In this document: piece after piece, positions 33,327 through 41,056 of the stretch
How positions within the stretch are numbered: the first letter of the stretch is position 1
Layout: every line of letters begins with the position of its first letter
Assembly (NCBI GenBank): GCA_003164275.1
Contig: PLSY01000222.1
Location: forward strand, 6,140-57,597
Direction: 5' to 3'
Origin: Acidimicrobiaceae bacterium
Lineage (GTDB): Bacteria; Actinomycetota; Acidimicrobiia; Acidimicrobiales; RAAP-2
DNA: 51,458 nt
The notes under the pieces: generated by a model
The model's input: the letters and a program-made list of their open reading frames with translations, nothing else
Database searches by the model: none
Told to the model about the DNA's origin: nothing
Position numbers and translations under genes: made by a program

Positions 33327-34124
33327 TCACCCAGGGGCTGTGGCCCGGAGCACCGACACCAGGCCTGAGAGGTCGGACTCCTCGATCCGGGCGGTGGCTT
33401 TCATCGAGGCGCGCCCGAGGCTCGACCCGAACGGGAGGGCATCGACGAGTCCGCGTCCCACCCAGCTCCGGATGAGCCGGATCTCCGTCGTCCTTCCGAG
33501 GGCCCGTGGGTCGATCGCCCGGCCCTTCGACATCAGTGCTGCATTGGTAAGGGCGCGGACCTCGGATCGATCGACGACGATGCCCAACCTGTTCAGTCGG
33601 CGCACCAGGTAAGAGCCCGTGTTGTACCAGTCGCAGAACCCGTGGACCACCGAGGCCACCTGGCCGACGGCCCCGTCGATGGCCACAGCCAGCACCGGTC
33701 CCCCCTCGAGGGTGGAGGCGGCAGCGGCGGCCACCAGAGCCAGCTGCAGCCCGCCCACTGCGGTGGCGATCGACCGGGTCTGTCGGGACGAGATCTCCTC
33801 GACACCCACCTGGTCGTAGAGCACGGCGGGATGCTCGAGCACCTGGCCCGACATCCAGTCGAGGAGCTGGGGAGGGGCGGCCCGTAGCTGCGCGTTGATG
33901 CGACCCAGTCGGCCACGACCTCCCGAGATGGCGACCCGTCCGATACTCCCGAAGGCGGCCTCCAGTTGGGCCGCTGCCTCCCGGGGCAGGCCTTCGGGCC
34001 GCAGCAGGGTCCGAAGCGCCTGGGCAAATGCGGCTCTAGCTCTCGCCAACCGGGACGGGGCGATCTCGGGGTGGTTACTCAGTCCCTCAGAGCCCGGCTC
34101 CTCCGCTGGTGAAGGCCCGTTCAT
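33327..34124 (-). CDS. Conserved-looking protein of unknown function
   Basis: A 265-residue, Ala- and Arg-rich protein. The N-terminal half is helical and basic (SRLARARAAFAQALRTLLRPEGLPREAAAQLEAAF). A central hydrophobic stretch (TAVGGLQLALVAAAAASTL, then GPVLAVAIDGAVGQVASVV) could be a membrane hairpin or a buried helix. The C-terminal half includes CDWYNTGSYLVRRLNRLGIVVDR and RLIRSWVGRGLVDALPFGSS. I do not recognise the family; EcsC-like peripheral membrane proteins came to mind, but no clear motif supports this. Start ATG at 34124. It faces the ABC operon tail to tail and is divergent from the LCP gene. Confidence 0.7.
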   Translation of the reverse strand: MNGPSPAEEPGSEGLSNHPEIAPSRLARARAAFAQALRTLLRPEGLPREAAAQLEAAFGSIGRVAISGGRGRLGRINAQLRAAPPQLLDWMSGQVLEHPAVLYDQVGVEEISSRQTRSIATAVGGLQLALVAAAAASTLEGGPVLAVAIDGAVGQVASVVHGFCDWYNTGSYLVRRLNRLGIVVDRSEVRALTNAALMSKGRAIDPRALGRTTEIRLIRSWVGRGLVDALPFGSSLGRASMKATARIEESDLSGLVSVLRATAPG

Positions 34125-34446
34125 GTCCTGAGTCTGCTGATTTGTCCTCTGGTCCGCAAACCATCACTGGAGTGGAACACACAAGGTGCCGCGAGGCCCG
34201 GCGAGACCGGGCTGCCTCGACGGTTCGGTGACTGCCTCCACAGCCCCGCAGCGGTGTCCGACGATCCTGACCTCGTGGTGAAGGCCCACCGAGGACCCCT
34301 CCATCCGGTGTGACACCAGATCGGCTGGCGGGCTTGCTACCGTCTCTGCCCATGGTTCGTCGCGGCCCAGACCGGCCTGCACGCCGCCCGACCTCGTCTC
34401 CGAACGACCCCGGGTGTGACCCCAGGGGAGCCTCAGCAACGATGCA
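34125..34446. other. Divergent intergenic region with a GC hairpin
   Basis: About 320 bases between two divergent genes. GCCCGG (34196-34201) pairs with CCGGGC (34207-34212) around a 5-nt loop. Promoters for both genes must lie here, but no clear boxes can be seen. Open frames in this stretch are not supported. Confidence 0.45.
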
Positions 34447-36147
34447 ATGACCGAGGGATCCGAAAAGAGTCAGACGTCGCCCAGCCCCGATTCGCGTCAC
34501 CGCCACGCCATCCCGAGGCGATCAGAGTCGGCGCCTACCGGGACCTTCGACGAGGCGGGGCTCATGGAGCTCGGGGCCCGGGTCCATGAAGCCAAGGCGC
34601 CGTCACGGGCCCGTCCGAAGAGACACAGGAAGACCAAGTGGATCCTCGGCACGGTGGCCGTGCTCATCGTCGTCGCCGTCGGCGGCACGGCCGGCTACGC
34701 CTGGTATCTGAACCACGAGATCCACCGGATCGATGTCCGTGGCCTGGTCGACGTCCCGACCAGCGGCGCCGACGCCGGCACCGAGAACATCTTGATGGTG
34801 GGCTCGACCGACAGGTGCGCCCTGACCGTCCAGAATGCCGCCTACGGACTCTGCTCCCAGGGGGTGAACGGGGTGAACAGCGACGTGGTGATGATCCTGC
34901 ACCTCAACCCCTCGAACCACAGTGTGTCGATCCTCTCGGTGCCGAGGGACCTGTTCGTGCCGAACGCCAGGACGACCGGAGCCAACAAGATTGACGCCGC
35001 CCTCTATCAAGGGCCGAGCCAGCTGGTGGCGGCCATCAACGAGAACCTCGGCATCCCTATCCAGCACTATGTGGTCCTCAACTTCGACACGTTCGCCAAT
35101 GTCGTCGACGCGCTGGGCGGCGTGAAGATGTACTTCCCCATGCCGGTCTACGACGCCTACTCCGGCCTCAAGGTCCTGACACCGGGATGTGTGGCCCTCG
35201 ACGGCCTGACCGCGCTCCAAGTCGTGAGGGCCCGACATCTCCAGTACAAGGCGCCCGGCGTCACCACCGACCTTCCCCAATACTGGCCGTCCGAGAACCT
35301 GAGCGACCTGGCCCGCATCCGGCGCGACCACGAGTTCCTCCGGGTCCTCGGCAGCGCCGTGGCCAAGCAGGGCCTGTCCAATCCGATCACCGACACCAGG
35401 CTGGTCTCGAGCGTGGCCTCGCAGCTCGACGTGGACCGCCAGTTCTCGAGCTCGGACATGGTCAACCTCATCCTCAACTTCCACTCGGTGAACGTGAACT
35501 CGGCCCCCCAGCTCACCCTCCCAGTCGAGGTCGATCAGAGCCAGTCCGGCTACACCTACAAAGGTGGCGCGTACGGCGACGTGGAGTTTCCCTCGATTAC
35601 CCAGGACCAACAGGTCATCGACCAGTTCCTCGGGGAGAGCGGCACGACCAACACCATGACGGGCAAGCCGCTGCCCGACCCGTCCACGGTCTCGGTCTCG
35701 GTGCTGAACGGAACCGGCGCCTACAACCAGGCCACCACCACCTCGGCCTCACTCGGAGCCTTCGGGTTCCACATGGTGGGCGTGGGCGACTCGCAATCGG
35801 TCGGCACGGAGTCCGAGACGACCGTGTACTTTGCCCAAAAGACAGCCGCCGACCAAGCGGCCGCCCAGGCCGTTGCCCGCTCGATGAGCGGTGCGGTGGT
35901 CACGGCCCTCGGTCCCACCACCGATGGCGCCCAAGTCACCGTGGTCACCGGAACCCAGTTCACCGTCAATCCACCGGCGACGACGGCCACCACGGCACCG
36001 GCCTCGGGTTCCCCGACCACGGGCAGCACCACGAGCACCACAGCCCCGGCATCCACCTCCGGGTTCCTGGCCCCGACGGCGGCGGTGACCCCGCTCCAGC
36101 CGTGGGACCCAAGGGCATGCACGCCGTCGGGCGGGGAAGGGACCTAA
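34447..36147 (+). CDS. LytR-CpsA-Psr (LCP) family cell-wall ligase with LytR_C domain
   Basis: A 566-residue type II membrane protein. A basic cytoplasmic tail (KRHRKTK) precedes the single membrane helix at residues 65-87. The LCP catalytic domain (about 112-285) includes TENILMVGSTD, NSDVVMILHLNP and SVPRDLFVPNA with the phosphate-binding Arg, then ALQVVRARHLQY. A LytR_C domain follows (about 413-505: VSVSVLNGTGAYNQATTTSA). The end is a Thr/Ala/Pro-rich tail. LCP enzymes attach polymers such as teichoic acids or arabinogalactan to peptidoglycan. The stop codon TAA (36145-36147) is formed from the TA target of the IS630 element plus its first base. Without the element the codon would read TAG, so the protein is intact. 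Confidence 0.95.
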   Translation: MTEGSEKSQTSPSPDSRHRHAIPRRSESAPTGTFDEAGLMELGARVHEAKAPSRARPKRHRKTKWILGTVAVLIVVAVGGTAGYAWYLNHEIHRIDVRGLVDVPTSGADAGTENILMVGSTDRCALTVQNAAYGLCSQGVNGVNSDVVMILHLNPSNHSVSILSVPRDLFVPNARTTGANKIDAALYQGPSQLVAAINENLGIPIQHYVVLNFDTFANVVDALGGVKMYFPMPVYDAYSGLKVLTPGCVALDGLTALQVVRARHLQYKAPGVTTDLPQYWPSENLSDLARIRRDHEFLRVLGSAVAKQGLSNPITDTRLVSSVASQLDVDRQFSSSDMVNLILNFHSVNVNSAPQLTLPVEVDQSQSGYTYKGGAYGDVEFPSITQDQQVIDQFLGESGTTNTMTGKPLPDPSTVSVSVLNGTGAYNQATTTSASLGAFGFHMVGVGDSQSVGTESETTVYFAQKTAADQAAAQAVARSMSGAVVTALGPTTDGAQVTVVTGTQFTVNPPATTATTAPASGSPTTGSTTSTTAPASTSGFLAPTAAVTPLQPWDPRACTPSGGEGT

Positions 36148-36164
36148 AGAGGTTCGTATAATAC
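36147..36164 (+). repeat. Left terminal inverted repeat of the IS630 element
   Basis: Begins AAGAGGTTCGTATAATAC directly after the TA target. It matches the complement of 37293-37310 at 15 of 18 positions. Confidence 0.88.
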
Positions 36165-36198
36165 AACGCTAGCTCTGCGTAGAGTGGAATAATTGGGC

Positions 36199-37277
36199 AT
36201 GTCCACTCCCACCCCTACTCCAGGCAGACCGAGCACTTCGAAGCCGAAGCCCGTAGTCCGACCACGCCGTGATTTTGCCGCCATGGAGGCACGCCGGATG
36301 CGAGCGGCCGACCTGTTCGCCAAGGGTGTTTCCCAGGCTGACATCGGTCGTGAACTGGGGGTCTCCCACCAGACGGTGTCGGACTGGCACGAGATGTGGG
36401 CTGTCGGAGGAAGGGCGGCGTTGAAACGCACCGGTCGACCCGGGCGGCCGCCCAAAGTGAGCGAGGCCGACCTGGCCAAGGTGGGGCGAGCACTGGAGAA
36501 GGGTCCCAAGGCGAATGGCTTTCCGACCGAGCTGTGGACGCTGGCTCGGGTCGCCGACGTGATCGAGAAGGTGACGGGGGTGAAGTACCACCCCGGACAT
36601 GTCTGGCGGGTGCTGCGCCAGATGGGATGGAGCCGTCAACGACCGGCCCGTCGGGCCACAGAGCGCGATGACGAGGCCACCGAGCAGTGGGTTAACGACC
36701 GATGGCCCAAGGTAAAAAAAACGCCCGGGCCAGGGATGCCTGGATCGTCTTCCAGGACGAGAGCGGATTCAGCCTCCTCCCCTCGGTGAGATCCACCTGG
36801 GCACCGAAGGGTCAGACCCCGGTCCTCAATCACCACTTCAACTGGAAGCGGCTGTCGATGTCCGCGGCCCTGTGCTTTCGGCCCGACGGCAGCGATGCGG
36901 CCCTCGTGTTCGGGATGCAACCAGGCACCTACAAGAACGAGTCCATCATGGACTTCCTTCTCGAACGCCATCGGCACCTCGACGGCGACAAGGTCACGCT
37001 CATCTGGGACGGGCTGCCCTCCCACCGCAGCAATGACATGCAGGCCTTCATCAAGAGCCAGCGACACTGGCTGGTGGTCGAACGACTTCCGGCCTACGCC
37101 CCCGACCTCAACCCGGTCGAGCAGGTATGGGGCAACCTCAAGGGAGGCGAACTCGCGAACCTCTGCCCGGACACCATCGGCGAGGCCGAGCAGATCGTCG
37201 ACCAAGGGCTCTGTCGGATCGGATACGAACCGAGCCTCGCCTTCGCCTTCCTCCGTCACTGTGGCCTCAAGCTATGA
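36199..37277 (+). CDS. IS630-family transposase, made by -1 frameshifting (orfA-orfB)
   Basis: The first frame (36199-36789) encodes the DNA-binding part: HTH RMRAADLFAKGVSQADIGRELGVSHQTVSDWH, the GRPGRPPK hinge and a second winged-helix region. The second frame (36702-37277) encodes the DDE catalytic core: VFQDESGF (first Asp), LIWDGLPSHRS (second Asp) and YAPDLNPVEQVWGNLK (Glu). The frames overlap at the A run 36714-36721, where a -1 slip joins them to a protein of about 359 residues, a normal size for IS630 transposases. ATG at 36199 is the start; the ORF is open six bases upstream from a TTG. All three catalytic acids are present. A simple frameshift mutation is the alternative to programmed slippage. 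Confidence 0.88.
36714..36743 (+). promoter_or_regulatory. Programmed -1 ribosomal frameshift site with downstream hairpin
   Basis: In the first transposase frame the codons read GTA AAA AAA ACG, giving the slippery heptamer A-AAA-AAA at 36714-36720. A hairpin CCAGG (36730-36734), GATG loop, CCTGG (36739-36743) starts 9 bases later, the spacing usual for a stimulator. Slipping back one base continues in the catalytic frame with AAC GCC CGG. Confidence 0.75.
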
Positions 37278-37292
37278 CTCGAGGTCCGCGCG

Positions 37293-37310
37293 GTATTACA
37301 CGAAGGTCTT
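37293..37310 (-). repeat. Right terminal inverted repeat of the IS630 element
   Basis: Read inward it is AAGACCTTCGTGTAATAC, followed on the outside by the second TA at 37311-37312. Differences from the left end are at positions 5, 6 and 12. Confidence 0.88.
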
Positions 37311-37434
37311 TAGGGCCCTGGTCATCCCAGTGCTCACCTGTTGGTGGCTCGGTAACCAGCCTCACTCTCTCAACATGTGAAGTGGCCGATCCCCATTAGG
37401 CCAGCTCACCTTCGCCCCCCCTCACCCCTCAGGA

Positions 37435-37503
37435 AAACGGAACGGAACGGTTGCGTTTCGTTTTTCACCTTGCTACTGTTACGAAACGGAACAGTTCCGT
37501 TTC
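37435..37503 (+). promoter_or_regulatory. TetR promoter with two operator palindromes
   Basis: A perfect palindrome GAAACGGAAC-A-GTTCCGTTTC lies at 37483-37503. An imperfect relative, AAACGGAAC (37435-37443) with GTTGCGTTT (37450-37458), lies 40 bases upstream. Between them is a candidate promoter: TTGCGT (37451-37456), 17 bases, TACTGT (37474-37479). The palindromes would flank and overlap it. The TetR gene starts 43 bases further on, so this should be its own operator and probably also controls the pump gene behind it. Confidence 0.8.
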
Positions 37504-37545
37504 AAGTCCAGAGCTCCGGATCGGGGCAGAGGGTCGAACGTCGAG

Positions 37546-38163
37546 ATGGTCAGCGCCACCCTGGAAGACGAGAACAAGGCCAAGGGCAAGCGCCCGAGCG
37601 GGCCGCGTTCCGAGGCCCGGGAGCAGGCCATCCTCGATGCCGCGATCGAGCTGTTGAAAGAGGTCGGCTACGACCGGTTCAGCATGGACGCACTGGCCGA
37701 GCGGGCCAAAGCCGGCAAGGCCACCATCTACCGGCACTGGTCGGGCAAGGCCCAAATCGTGGTCGAGGCCGTCCGTCGTATCAAGTGCAACCACACCGAG
37801 ATCCATGTCGACACCGGCTCGCTGCGTGGCGATCTGTTGGAAGAGCTCGATCAGGCCTGCGACTCACTGAACACTGAGGACGGGGCCATCATCTGCGGTG
37901 TCATGTCAGCCATGCGCACCGATCACGAGCTGGCGGACCTGGTCCGCACCAAAATTCTCGACAGTAAGCGGGGGAAGTTCGATGACATCATCGAGCGCGC
38001 CATTCGTCGGGGGGAGCTGCCCGAGGGCAGTACAGCAGGCATCGTCGAAGAGGTGATGCCCGCCATGCTCATGAACCGCCTGGTTATCCAAGGCGAGCCG
38101 TTGGACGCTGCGTTTGCCACCCATGTGGTCGACAGCATCGTCTTGCCACTGCTGCAGCGCTGA
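37546..38163 (+). CDS. TetR-family transcriptional regulator
   Basis: A 205-residue repressor. The HTH is REQAILDAAIELLKEVGYDRFSMDALAERAKAGKATIYRHWSGKAQIVVEAV, complete with the conserved Y-R-H-W end of the recognition helix. The C-terminal domain has DGAIICGVMSAMRTDHELADLVRTKIL and EEVMPAMLMNRLVIQGEPLDAAFATHVV, the TetR_C_16-like type with ligand pocket. Start ATG at 37546. The operator palindrome lies just upstream and the MFS pump follows after 119 bases on the same strand. The natural reading is an autoregulated repressor-pump pair that answers to the pump's substrate. Confidence 0.93.
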   Translation: MVSATLEDENKAKGKRPSGPRSEAREQAILDAAIELLKEVGYDRFSMDALAERAKAGKATIYRHWSGKAQIVVEAVRRIKCNHTEIHVDTGSLRGDLLEELDQACDSLNTEDGAIICGVMSAMRTDHELADLVRTKILDSKRGKFDDIIERAIRRGELPEGSTAGIVEEVMPAMLMNRLVIQGEPLDAAFATHVVDSIVLPLLQR

Positions 38164-38169
38164 CCGCCT

Positions 38170-38242
38170 CACCGCAGTAACCGCTTCACCTTCCCCGCCA
38201 CAACAACTCCCCCACCGCATCAACCGCTTCACCTTCCCCGCC
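38170..38242 (+). repeat. Two 30-base direct repeats, 43-base period
   Basis: CACCGCAGTAACCGC... (38170-38199) and CACCGCATCAACCGC... (38213-38242) agree at 28 of 30 bases and share the 3' part TTCACCTTCCCCGCC. They lie in the short gap between the TetR and MFS genes. They are C-rich on the plus strand with almost no internal symmetry, so an operator is less likely than a duplication, a leader element or a mutation hot spot. Confidence 0.8.
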
Positions 38243-38282
38243 CTACCCCACCCCATGCTGTCACCACACCTGAGGAGCCCTC

Positions 38283-39776
38283 ATGGCCACTGTTACTGAG
38301 TTGGAAGTATCCCCACAACCGCCCGGCCCCCCGGAGGGCCCCGACCCCAAGCGCTGGATCGCCCTGGCCATCATCGCCGTGGCCCAGCTCATGGTGGTCC
38401 TCGATGCCTCCATCGTCACCATCGCCCTCCCCTCGGCCCAGCACGCCTTGCACATCTCCAATGACAACCGGCAGTGGATGGTGACGGCCTACACCTTGTC
38501 GTTCGGCAGTCTCTTGCTCCTCGGAGGCCGCATCGCCGACTACGTCGGCCGCAAGCGAATCTTCATTGTCGGGCTGCTCGGCTTCGCCGGCGCCTCCGCA
38601 CTCGGCGGGGCGGCGGTGAACGCACCCATGCTGTTCGGTGCCCGTGCCCTTCAAGGAGCCTTCGGAGCACTGCTCGCCCCGGCTGCCCTCTCCCTCATCA
38701 CCGTCACGTTCACCGAAGTAAAGGAGCGGTCGACCGCCTTCGGCGTCTACGGCGCCATCGCCGGTGGAGGAGCGGCCATCGGGCTAATCCTCGGCGGCGT
38801 CCTCACCGAGTACGCATCGTGGAGGTGGTGCCTGCTCGTCAACGTGCCCATCGCCGTCGTCACCGCCGTCGCCGCCCTTCCTGTGGTGCGGGAATCGAAG
38901 GCCACCGGGGACACCAGCTACGACATCCCCGGCGCGGCCAGCGTGATCATCGGCCTCGGTTCCCTGGTCTACGGGTTCACCCGGGCCGCCCAGGGCGGCT
39001 GGGCGGCGAGCTCCACCCTCACCTGCCTGGCCATTGCCGTGGTCTTCCTCGTCACCTTCGTGGTAATCGAGGTGCGGAGCAAGCACCCGCTGCTCCCGAT
39101 GCGGGTGATCCTCGAGCGCAACCGTGGCGGCTCGTTCCTCAGCTCGTTCATGGTCGGCGCCGGGCTGCTCGGGATGTTCTTGTTTCTGACCTACTACTTC
39201 CAGGGCAACCTGGGCTACTCCGCCCTCAAGTCAGGGTTCGCCTTCCTCCCCTTCTCGGCCGGGATCGTCGTGGCTGCCGGCATCGCCTCCAAGCTGCTGC
39301 CGAAGACCGGGCCGCGATCCCTCATGGTCGGTGGCTTCACGGCCGCCTGCCTCGGGATGATCTGGCTCAGCCGCATCGGGTCTCACTCCTCCTACTCGGT
39401 GCACATCCTGCCCGCCGAGCTCCTGATCAGCCTCGGCATGGGATTGGCGTTCGTCCCCATGAGCAGCACCGCCCTGTTCGGCGTGGGCACTCACGACGCC
39501 GGTGTGTCCAGTGCCTTGGTGAACACCACCCAGCAGGTCGGTGGGTCCCTTGGGACCGCCCTGCTCAACACCGTCGCCGCCTCGGCCACGGCCACGTTCC
39601 TGCTCACCCGCATTCACACCCCGGCCAACCTGGCGACCGCCACCGTCCACGGGTACACCGTCGGCTTCGAGGTCGGCGCCATCTGTGTGGGCATCGCCGC
39701 CCTATCGGCCCTGTTCCTCGTCAATGCCACCAGAGAGGACATGCTCGCCATCTCCGGCGAGGTCGTGCCGGTCTGA
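38283..39776 (+). CDS. DHA2-family MFS multidrug exporter
   Basis: A 497-residue integral membrane protein with about 14 helices. Marker motifs are AQLMVVLDASIVTIALPSAQ, motif A GGRIADYVGRKRIF, FGALLAPAALSLIT and SWRWCLLVNVPIAV. The EmrB/QacA type exports hydrophobic cations or antibiotics in exchange for protons. Start ATG at 38283, with GAGG a few bases upstream. Placed directly behind the TetR gene and its operator, it is the likely target of that repressor. A strong hairpin follows at 39808-39861. It has no fused domain, unlike the pump at 27373. Confidence 0.95.
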   Translation: MATVTELEVSPQPPGPPEGPDPKRWIALAIIAVAQLMVVLDASIVTIALPSAQHALHISNDNRQWMVTAYTLSFGSLLLLGGRIADYVGRKRIFIVGLLGFAGASALGGAAVNAPMLFGARALQGAFGALLAPAALSLITVTFTEVKERSTAFGVYGAIAGGGAAIGLILGGVLTEYASWRWCLLVNVPIAVVTAVAALPVVRESKATGDTSYDIPGAASVIIGLGSLVYGFTRAAQGGWAASSTLTCLAIAVVFLVTFVVIEVRSKHPLLPMRVILERNRGGSFLSSFMVGAGLLGMFLFLTYYFQGNLGYSALKSGFAFLPFSAGIVVAAGIASKLLPKTGPRSLMVGGFTAACLGMIWLSRIGSHSSYSVHILPAELLISLGMGLAFVPMSSTALFGVGTHDAGVSSALVNTTQQVGGSLGTALLNTVAASATATFLLTRIHTPANLATATVHGYTVGFEVGAICVGIAALSALFLVNATREDMLAISGEVVPV

Positions 39777-39807
39777 CCGATCCCGTCCAGTCGTATCGCC
39801 GGGACGC

Positions 39808-39861
39808 GAGACGACCCGACCGACACCGGGCCAAACCGGCACCGGTGGGTCGGGTCGTCTC
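39808..39861. terminator. Long bidirectional terminator between the MFS and pirin genes
   Basis: GAGACGACCCGACC (39808-39821) and GGTCGGGTCGTCTC (39848-39861) form a perfect 14-bp stem. Inside it CACCGG (39824-39829) pairs with CCGGTG (39842-39847) after a GA bulge, leaving a 12-nt loop. It lies between two convergent genes and lacks a T run, as is usual here. Confidence 0.85.
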
Positions 39862-39876
39862 CGTTGGCACCCCTGG

Positions 39877-40839
39877 TCAGGAGCCGATGTGATCGGCGGG
39901 GATCGAGCCCAACCGTCCTGCCTGGTAGTCCTCGAAGGCCTGGGCCACCTCCTCACGGGTGTTCATGACGAACGGCCCGTAGGCGTAGACCGGCTCTTTG
40001 ATGGGGCGGCCACCGAGCACCAGTACATCGAGGCTCGGGGTGTGGGAGTCCTGGTTGGCATCGGCGGTGATCGTGAGTGACCCACCATCACCGAAGACGG
40101 CCAGCTGTCCGGTGCGAACCGGCTGACTGCTCTCGCCCACCGTGCCGTTCCCACCTAACACGTAGACCAGGGCATTGAAGTCGGGGCGCCAAGGAATTGT
40201 CACCCGTGCCCCGGCGGACACGGTGGCATGCACCATGGCCATCGGCGAGTGCGTCGACCCGGGCCCGGCATGACCACCGACATCACCGGCGATCACTCGC
40301 ACAAGCGCCCCGCCATCGGGCGAGGACACGAGCACCACGCTCGACCTGCCGATGTCCTGATACCTGGGGGCAATCATCTTGTCGGCCTTCGGCAGGTTCA
40401 CCCACAGCTGCACGCCATGGAACAGGCCCCCGCTCGCCACCAACTCCTCCGGTGGCGCCTCGATGTGGAGGATCCCTCCGCCGGCGGTCATCCACTGGGT
40501 GTCCCCATTGGTGATCAGGCCACCGCCACCGATCGAATCCTGGTGGCGGAACGTCCCGTCGATCATGTAGGTCACCGTCTCGAAGCCACGGTGCGGGTGC
40601 CACGGCGTGCCCTTCGGCTCTCCCGGCGCGTAGTCCACCTCGCCCATCTGGTCCATGTGGATGAACGGGTCGAGGTAGCGACGGTCCACACCGGCAAAGG
40701 CGCGGCGAACCGGAAACCCCTCCCCCTCGAAGCCCGAGGGGGCACTGGTCACCGAGATCACGGGCCGAGGCGTCGTCGACGTACCCGGCGTCTCGATCCT
40801 CGGGAGGCTCAGTACATCGTCAACGGTTACTGCTGGCAT
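39877..40839 (-). CDS. Pirin family protein
   Basis: A 320-residue bicupin. The metal site is visible in PWHPHRGFETVTYMIDG (H-x-H), TFRHQDSIGGGG (third His) and GGGILHIEAPPEE (Glu). The C-terminal cupin has VTIPWRPDFNALVYVLGG and the C-terminal TREEVAQAFEDYQAGRLG. Pirins act as redox or quercetin-type dioxygenases or as transcription cofactors; which one applies here cannot be told. The start is the ATG at 40839 with AAGGGAAGG upstream; the longer frame from 40962 is not convincing. It is monocistronic, with its promoter region probably overlapping the palindrome at 40913-40926. Confidence 0.93.
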   Translation of the reverse strand: MPAVTVDDVLSLPRIETPGTSTTPRPVISVTSAPSGFEGEGFPVRRAFAGVDRRYLDPFIHMDQMGEVDYAPGEPKGTPWHPHRGFETVTYMIDGTFRHQDSIGGGGLITNGDTQWMTAGGGILHIEAPPEELVASGGLFHGVQLWVNLPKADKMIAPRYQDIGRSSVVLVSSPDGGALVRVIAGDVGGHAGPGSTHSPMAMVHATVSAGARVTIPWRPDFNALVYVLGGNGTVGESSQPVRTGQLAVFGDGGSLTITADANQDSHTPSLDVLVLGGRPIKEPVYAYGPFVMNTREEVAQAFEDYQAGRLGSIPADHIGS

Positions 40840-40912
40840 GGCCAACCTTCCCTTTCTGTCGGGATCGCGGAGCACATCCACCCCACGAGTTCCCTTTGTC
40901 CATATAACACTA

Positions 40913-40926
40913 GTTGCGCTCGCAAC
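40913..40926. promoter_or_regulatory. Palindrome GTTGCG-CT-CGCAAC upstream of the pirin gene
   Basis: Perfect 6-bp arms with a 2-base centre. On the pirin strand it would fall between a weak -35 (TGGAAT) and a -10-like TGTTAT with a 17-base spacer. A second small inverted repeat, GCAAG-TACG-CTTGC, is at 41017-41030, nearer the RodZ-like gene. No local regulator gene is obvious. Confidence 0.5.
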
Positions 40927-41056
40927 ATTCCAGAGGGGTCCCGTGTACCGGGTGCAGGTCACGGTCGGGACAACTCCTCAACCAATGCTGCCGGTGTGCC
41001 GAAATACCTAATAGAAGCAAGTACGCTTGCGATACAGGAAAGTCAGGAGACAGCAG

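Larger units (their letters stand above)
36147..37310 (+). mobile_element. Complete IS630-family insertion sequence, 1164 bp
   Basis: Bounded by TA on both sides (36145-36146 and 37311-37312), the target duplication typical of IS630/Tc1-mariner elements. The terminal inverted repeats are 36147-36164 and 37293-37310, with 15 of 18 positions identical (AAGA, TTCGT and TAATAC conserved). Inside is one transposase in two frames joined by a slippery A run. All parts look intact, so the element may be active. It landed in the TAG stop of the LCP gene. Confidence 0.93.

Noticed and set aside
36147..37310. Cargo or defence genes carried by the IS element
   Set aside because: The 1164 bases are filled by the transposase and the inverted repeats; there is no room for passengers.
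38170..38242. CRISPR-like array at the repeated sequence
   Set aside because: Only two units, 13-base gap, no dyad symmetry and no cas genes.
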